From contig DNKR01000030.1 in the NCBI GenBank assembly GCA_003497135.1, positions 1-9,770 of the forward strand: a stretch of DNA of 9,770 nt, written 5' to 3'. This document shows, in pieces, positions 6,437 to 9,770 of the stretch. The position numbers were made by a program, and so were the translations under genes. This DNA comes from Candidatus Uhrbacteria bacterium (GTDB lineage: Bacteria; Patescibacteriota; Patescibacteriia; UBA9934; UBA9568). Below the pieces are notes generated by a model, which was not told the origin of the DNA, searched no databases, and saw nothing but the letters and a program-made list of their open reading frames with translations. The first letter of the stretch is position 1; every line of letters starts with the position of its first letter.

Positions 6437-8215
6437 ATGTTAGAAAACGCGCATATCGCGGAACAAAAGAAAATCAGCCCTGGTAAAAAACCGGGGCTGG
6501 GTTCGTATGCTGCGTATTTTCTTATTTGGCCATTAGTTATAGCAGGAGTCATCGTGCCTGCTGTTGTTGCGCGTTTTGCGTTTTTTTACGAACGAGCCAT
6601 GCCAGAACCTGTTGCAATAAATGAAATTCAGACACAAAAGCCCGCTTTTTCCGTTTCACTGGATCAGGTGCCGGATATTGATTTGATTTATTCCGAAGTT
6701 TCAGAAATGAGAATACCTGAAGAAAGAAAAATCGGGACAATGCGAGCGGGAATCGTTTCGCATCACGCTCTTGTCAAAAATAAAATAACTGAATTTTGGG
6801 CGTCCGCAAAGGAACAGTCCGAACCGGATGTTATAGTGATTGTCGGCCCGAATCATGAAAGCATTGGCGCGGAAATTCAGACAATGCGCGGAAGTTTTGA
6901 AACGCCGTTCGGCAGGGTCAGTACTGATAATTCGGTTGTAGATGCGCTGGTTGCGTCTGGTGCTGCGAGCGCAAGTCCTGATGTGTTCCGCACAGAGCAT
7001 AGTATCGCGTTCCATGTTCCGTACATTGCAAAATTGTTTCCAAGCGCAAAAATCGTGCCTGTGCTTTATCATTCCAGCGTGCCCAGCGGCGAGGTTGCTC
7101 GCGTATTGAGCAATATGCGCTCTGCATTGCCATCAAACTCGTTCTTTGTTTCTTCAATTGATTTTTCGCACGGGCTGGATTCTGCGCATTCTAATTTTAA
7201 TGACAGAAAGACATGGAACATAATGCAGAACAGATCCTTTGATGAACTTGATGCGCTTCAACCGGAATTCATCGACTCGCCTCCGTCAGCTTCCGCATAT
7301 CTGCAGGCGATTGATGCGCAGAAGTGTATTGAGCGAGTTTTGTGGCATGGCAATTCTGATGGATTTTTAGAAGTCCCGCAAAAAAATGGAACAAGCTATT
7401 TTCATGTTGCGTGCGTGGATTATCCTAGCGATGCGCTTATTGTAAGTGCGGTTGGCGATATTATGCTCGGCCGCGATGTTGGCGCGCGATTGAAAAACGG
7501 GTACCCTGATGTTTTTGATTTCAGTTTAGCGAACCAAGGAACTGATATTTCTTTTGCGAATCTTGAAAGCGTGCTTTCTGACAAAGGACTGTATTCAGGC
7601 AAGTCAATTTATTTTCGCGGAAGCCCTGAACGCGTTGAGTATCTAAAAAAACTGGGCATCAACACAGTATCAGTAGCAAATAATCATGTTGATGACTATG
7701 GCAGGGCTGCGTGGGAGGACTCTGTTGCGAATGTTGAGTCGGCCGGCATATACGCGGTTGGCGGGTACATGAACGACAATCCCGGTCCGGTCTATATTAA
7801 AGTGCGCGGTTTGCGCATTGCGTTTTTCGCATTTGATTTCACTCTTCGCAGGCCTGATTTGGATACTGTCAAAAACAGCTTGGCAAAAGCGCAGGATGCG
7901 GATTATATAATAGTTTCAATGCATTTCGGCTCGGAATATAAAACAGAACCAAATGATGCGCAGATTTCTCTTGCACACACAGCCGTTGATTCTGGAGCTG
8001 ATATGGTAATTGGGCACCATCCGCATGTTTTACAGCCAATGGAAACATATAAGGGCAAACCTATTTTTTATTCATTAGGAAATTTTATTTTTGACCAAGA
8101 AGGGGAGGGTCAAAACACAACAGAGCATATTAAGGCCGTAATAACTAAAGAAAAAACAGAAATTATAAGCACGCCTGTGCATATCATCAACACTGTTCCA
8201 AATCTAGATTGGTGA
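6437..8215 (+). CDS. Membrane-anchored MEMO-like / CapA fusion protein
   Basis: A 592-aa protein. Residues 1-23 are basic and cytosolic, about 24-50 form a membrane span, and the rest should face outward. Residues about 98-328 form a MEMO-like domain (AmmeMemoRadiSam system protein B family): SHH (108-110), GPNH (137-140), TPFGRVSTD (156-164), EHSIAFHVPY (187-196) and SSIDFSHG (239-246) match conserved blocks. The metal-site histidines are kept, but I see no clear counterpart of the third Cys ligand of human MEMO1. Residues about 334-586 form a CapA/PgsA metallophosphatase-like domain: VGDIMLGRD (339-347), NLES (375-378), VANNHVDDYG (413-422), SMHFGSEY (494-501), GHHPHVLQP (526-534) and FYSLGNFIFDQ (544-554). 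CapA proteins take part in poly-gamma-glutamate or capsule export. The substrate here is unknown, and no capB or capC neighbour is present. The ATG lies one base after the previous stop with no Shine-Dalgarno, implying coupled translation. The membrane span supports this start over Met55. Confidence 0.9.
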   Translation: MLENAHIAEQKKISPGKKPGLGSYAAYFLIWPLVIAGVIVPAVVARFAFFYERAMPEPVAINEIQTQKPAFSVSLDQVPDIDLIYSEVSEMRIPEERKIGTMRAGIVSHHALVKNKITEFWASAKEQSEPDVIVIVGPNHESIGAEIQTMRGSFETPFGRVSTDNSVVDALVASGAASASPDVFRTEHSIAFHVPYIAKLFPSAKIVPVLYHSSVPSGEVARVLSNMRSALPSNSFFVSSIDFSHGLDSAHSNFNDRKTWNIMQNRSFDELDALQPEFIDSPPSASAYLQAIDAQKCIERVLWHGNSDGFLEVPQKNGTSYFHVACVDYPSDALIVSAVGDIMLGRDVGARLKNGYPDVFDFSLANQGTDISFANLESVLSDKGLYSGKSIYFRGSPERVEYLKKLGINTVSVANNHVDDYGRAAWEDSVANVESAGIYAVGGYMNDNPGPVYIKVRGLRIAFFAFDFTLRRPDLDTVKNSLAKAQDADYIIVSMHFGSEYKTEPNDAQISLAHTAVDSGADMVIGHHPHVLQPMETYKGKPIFYSLGNFIFDQEGEGQNTTEHIKAVITKEKTEIISTPVHIINTVPNLDW

Positions 8216-8218
8216 TAT

Positions 8219-8227
8219 TTATCCACA
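8219..8227 (+). promoter_or_regulatory. Single consensus DnaA box TTATCCACA
   Basis: TTATCCACA is an exact match to the 9-base DnaA-box consensus. It lies in the gap between the CapA stop and the terminator, about 53 bp upstream of the mraZ -35. I see no second exact copy, so this is not an origin. It may be chance or a regulatory DnaA site. Confidence 0.35.
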
Positions 8228-8239
8228 TTTAGATAACAC

Positions 8240-8263
8240 ATTGGCTTATTTAAGCCAATTTTT
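8240..8263 (+). terminator. Rho-independent terminator of the sigma/A2M/CapA operon
   Basis: TTGGCTTA (8241-8248) is followed two bases later by its exact complement TAAGCCAA (8251-8258); the real loop is probably ATTT with a 7-bp stem. The stem extends by an A-T pair at 8240/8259, and the T run (8259-8263) follows directly. It closes the three-gene operon 24 bases after the stop. Confidence 0.9.
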
Positions 8264-8279
8264 GTTTGCTTTTTAGGTG

Positions 8280-8308
8280 TTGACGCATGTCACACAGTGG
8301 GATAGAAT
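8280..8308 (+). promoter_or_regulatory. Sigma-70 promoter of the mraZ-rsmH cluster
   Basis: TTGACG (8280-8285, five of six) and TAGAAT (8303-8308, five of six) stand exactly 17 bases apart. The start point should be near 8315, giving a leader of about 160 bases before the mraZ ATG. It follows the upstream terminator and carries the MraZ boxes over its -10, so it is the natural promoter of the cluster. Confidence 0.8.
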
Positions 8309-8343
8309 GGAGCTACAGGATACGTCGGTGGGACATAGTGGGA
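8298..8343 (+). promoter_or_regulatory. MraZ operator: two pairs of TGGRR direct repeats
   Basis: Boxes are TGGGA (8298-8302), TGGAG (8308-8312), TGGGA (8329-8333) and TGGGA (8339-8343). Within each pair the spacer is exactly 5 bases, the arrangement reported for E. coli MraZ (TGGGN repeats with 5-base gaps). The pairs are 21 bases apart, so all boxes lie on nearly the same helix face, with a degenerate position between them. The first pair flanks and overlaps the -10 and the second lies just after the start point, which fits autorepression by MraZ encoded downstream. Confidence 0.82.
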
Positions 8344-8345
8344 TT

Positions 8346-8385
8346 CAGCTATCGCTTATTTTATGGCGGTAGGTGGTCTTTTTTT
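8346..8385 (+). terminator. Terminator-like hairpin in the mraZ leader (possible attenuator)
   Basis: CAGCTATCGC (8346-8355) pairs with GCGGTAGGTG (8366-8375): seven continuous pairs next to the loop (one G-T), one G-G mismatch, then two more pairs. The loop is 10 bases. A run of seven T (8379-8385) starts three bases after the stem. It lies about 30 bases after the predicted start point and about 90 before mraZ, so it would stop transcription early unless read through. Confidence 0.5.
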
Positions 8386-8412
8386 GAACTTGAAAACCAA
8401 ACCCTGGCTTTT

Positions 8413-8447
8413 GCGGGTAACCGCGCATCTTTGTTAGTGCAAAGATG
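8413..8447 (+). other. Two adjacent RNA hairpins in the mraZ leader
   Basis: GCGG-GTAA-CCGC (8413-8424) is a short stem closed by a GNRA-type tetraloop. One base later CATCTTTG (8426-8433) pairs perfectly with CAAAGATG (8440-8447) around a 6-base loop. Neither has a T run, so they are not terminators. They lie 30-64 bases before the mraZ start. Their role is unknown; mRNA stability or translation control of mraZ are options. Confidence 0.45.
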
Positions 8448-8476
8448 AACGACGGTACGCGCGTAAATTACTCAAT

Positions 8477-8908
8477 ATGTTTATTGGCGAATACAATCAT
8501 TCTGTTGACGCGAAAGGGCGGCTCTCCATACCAAATAAGTTCCGCAAGGAACTTGGAGACAGCGCTATTATTACGCGCGGACTGGATGAATCGCTATTCG
8601 TGTTTACAAAAGATGAATGGGACAAGCTTGTGGCAAAACTTGCGCAACTTCCCATGACACAATCCAACACGCGTGCGTTTGTCCGGCTTATGCTGGCTGG
8701 TGCAATGGATGTTTCCGTTGACACTCACGGGCGCGTAATGATACCCGAGTATCTTCGCTCCTATGCCGGTATAAATAAATCCGTCACTGTCGCAGGACTT
8801 TTTAGCCGTCTTGAGATATGGGACTCTGCGCGGTGGGATGTATACAAGAAAGAAACGGAAAAAGATGCTTCGCACATAGCTGAACAGCTAGGAGAACTCG
8901 GCATATGA
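8477..8908 (+). CDS. mraZ: Transcriptional regulator MraZ
   Basis: A 143-aa protein, close to the usual MraZ length. It carries two copies of the SpoVT/AbrB-like DNA-binding fold, each marked by the hallmark motif: DAKGRLSIPNKFR (11-23) and DTHGRVMIPEYLR (82-94). The start MFIGEYNHSVD is the family's canonical N-terminus, which supports the ATG at 8477 even though no Shine-Dalgarno precedes it. MraZ forms a ring-like oligomer that binds TGGGN-type repeats and represses the dcw cluster, including its own gene; matching boxes lie at 8298-8343. The stop overlaps the rsmH start as ATGA (8905-8908), so the two are co-translated. Translation may depend on the structured leader. Confidence 0.97.
   Translation: MFIGEYNHSVDAKGRLSIPNKFRKELGDSAIITRGLDESLFVFTKDEWDKLVAKLAQLPMTQSNTRAFVRLMLAGAMDVSVDTHGRVMIPEYLRSYAGINKSVTVAGLFSRLEIWDSARWDVYKKETEKDASHIAEQLGELGI
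8890..8895 (+). promoter_or_regulatory. Shine-Dalgarno of rsmH inside mraZ
   Basis: AGGAGA lies within the last codons of mraZ, with 9 bases between it and the ATG at 8905. It supports this start for rsmH and its coupling to mraZ. Confidence 0.7.
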
Positions 8909-9770
8909 AGCCCGAGTTGAGACGAACGCATGTACCCGTCCTTTGCGACGAGGTAATCCGATTTCTTGATCCACAACCCAATCACGATTATGTTGACGCA
9001 ACTATCGGCCAAGGCGGCCACACTGACGCGATCCTTAATCGTACATCTCCAGGCGGCCGCGTACTGGGGATTGATAAAGACAAGATAAATCTTAGTGTCG
9101 CGGCTTCGTTCCTTAGTCAGTTCAAAGATCGGGCAGTACTTGCTCAAGACTCGTTTGCAAATCTTTTATCTATTGCTTATGCTCATGGATTTTCTCAAGT
9201 TAGCGGCATCGTCTTTGACTTGGGTTTCAGCTCTTACCACATTGAAGATTCAGAACGCGGATTCAGTTTCCAGTCTGAGGGACCTCTTGACATGAGATAT
9301 GACCAAGGCCGCGGTAAGACAGCAGAAGATTTAGTAAACAGTCTGTCAGAAAATGAACTTGCGGACATATTCCGATTGTACGGCGAAGAGCGTCGTGCTC
9401 GCGAGATTGCGAAAGCTATCATCAACGAACGCGGACGCACGCGTATCGCCACAACAACGCAACTAGCTAAAATTGTTTCCGATACCGTTCGTCAGCGCGG
9501 AAAGCTGCATCCAGCAACGCGCGTGTTCCAGGCTCTTCGTATTGCAGTGAACAATGAACTTGACGAAATTAAAATGGCTCTGCCGCAAGCAGTTGATCTG
9601 CTTGAAAAGGGCGGGGTAATCGTGATCATATCGTTTCATTCCCTTGAAGACAGGATAATTAAAAACTTTTTTAAAACAAACGAACATCTTGAAACGATCA
9701 CAAAAAAGATATTAGTTCCAACACAAAAACAAAAACAAATAAACCCTCGGGCCCGCTCCGCGCGGATGCG
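8905..9770 (+). CDS. rsmH: 16S rRNA (cytosine1402-N4)-methyltransferase RsmH (MraW), 3' end cut by window
   Basis: The open frame continues to the window end (288 complete codons, no stop). RsmH uses S-adenosylmethionine to methylate N4 of C1402 in the 16S rRNA decoding centre. Conserved blocks in order: HVPVL (9-13), the SAM-binding DATIGQGGHT (31-40), LGIDKD (54-59), DLGFSSYHIE (105-114), RGFSFQ (118-123), GPLDMRYD (126-133), YGEERRAREIA (159-169), HPATRVFQALRIAVNNEL (202-219), ISFHSLEDR (242-250) and NPRARSA (280-286). The last block normally sits near the C-terminus, so probably only a few to about 20 codons are missing. The start is the ATG of an ATGA overlap with mraZ and has a Shine-Dalgarno. 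Next in the dcw cluster one would expect an ftsL-like gene and a division penicillin-binding protein, outside this window. All key motifs are intact. Confidence 0.97.
   Translation, partial: MKPELRRTHVPVLCDEVIRFLDPQPNHDYVDATIGQGGHTDAILNRTSPGGRVLGIDKDKINLSVAASFLSQFKDRAVLAQDSFANLLSIAYAHGFSQVSGIVFDLGFSSYHIEDSERGFSFQSEGPLDMRYDQGRGKTAEDLVNSLSENELADIFRLYGEERRAREIAKAIINERGRTRIATTTQLAKIVSDTVRQRGKLHPATRVFQALRIAVNNELDEIKMALPQAVDLLEKGGVIVIISFHSLEDRIIKNFFKTNEHLETITKKILVPTQKQKQINPRARSARM

Noticed and set aside
8287..8448. Plus-strand open frame of 53 codons in the mraZ leader
   Set aside because: Its ATG lies upstream of the predicted start point, between -35 and -10, and has no ribosome site. It covers the operator boxes and the hairpin, and an open run of this length arises by chance fairly often.
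8216..8476. Intergenic region as a structured housekeeping RNA (RNase P, SRP, tmRNA)
   Set aside because: None of the conserved core sequences of these RNAs is present. The region is explained by a terminator, promoter, operator and leader hairpins.
8445..8657. 70-codon open frame overlapping the start of mraZ
   Set aside because: It is out of frame with the unmistakable MraZ protein, and its ATG is part of the 8426-8447 hairpin.
1..9770. CRISPR array, insertion sequence, prophage or integrase
   Set aside because: No regularly spaced direct repeats, terminal inverted repeats or transposase/integrase motifs were seen on either strand.

Overview
The window looks like a chromosomal segment from a bacterium with a compact genome, moderate to low GC and standard stop codons (TGA ends three of the genes). 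The best guess is a Patescibacteria/CPR (Parcubacteria-like) lineage. This is inference: it rests on the MraZ-RsmH arrangement, a giant membrane-anchored alpha-2-macroglobulin-like protein with Big_5-type Ig domains but no lipobox, a MEMO-CapA fusion protein, 1-8 bp gene junctions, and several genes without a Shine-Dalgarno (SD) sequence. No rRNA, tRNA, CRISPR array, transposase or integrase was seen.

Layout, all on the + strand. (1) Positions 1-667 hold a self-contained unit: a weak promoter, a perfect AGGAGG ribosome site, a 167-aa protein of unknown function and a long intrinsic terminator. (2) Positions 668-8263 hold a three-gene operon. A promoter region with a 7-bp dyad precedes an ECF-type sigma factor (747-1319). 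Its last 8 bp overlap a 1707-aa protein (1312-6435) with a lysine-rich cytosolic tail, one membrane segment, Ig-like domains and a full alpha-2-macroglobulin (A2M) core that lacks the thioester cysteine. One base later follows a 592-aa membrane-anchored protein fusing a MEMO/AMMECR-system-B-like domain to a CapA phosphoesterase-like domain (6437-8215). A clean hairpin terminator closes the unit. (3) Positions 8264-9770 begin the division/cell-wall (dcw) cluster. A sigma-70 promoter overlaps four TGGRR boxes that match the known MraZ operator. A transcribed leader follows, with a terminator-like hairpin and two further hairpins, then mraZ and rsmH (joined by ATGA). RsmH is cut by the window end within its conserved C-terminal motif.

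How the parts may work together. MraZ probably represses its own promoter through the 10-bp-phased boxes, and the leader hairpin may add attenuation. In the central operon, the sigma factor is translationally linked to a membrane protein whose short cytosolic part sits where an anti-sigma domain would be. The large extracellular part resembles a protease-bait molecule. A protease- or surface-stress-sensing sigma/anti-sigma switch, with an outward-facing MEMO-CapA protein as a co-expressed effector, is the most interesting hypothesis in the window. The domain calls are well supported; the signalling link is inference.
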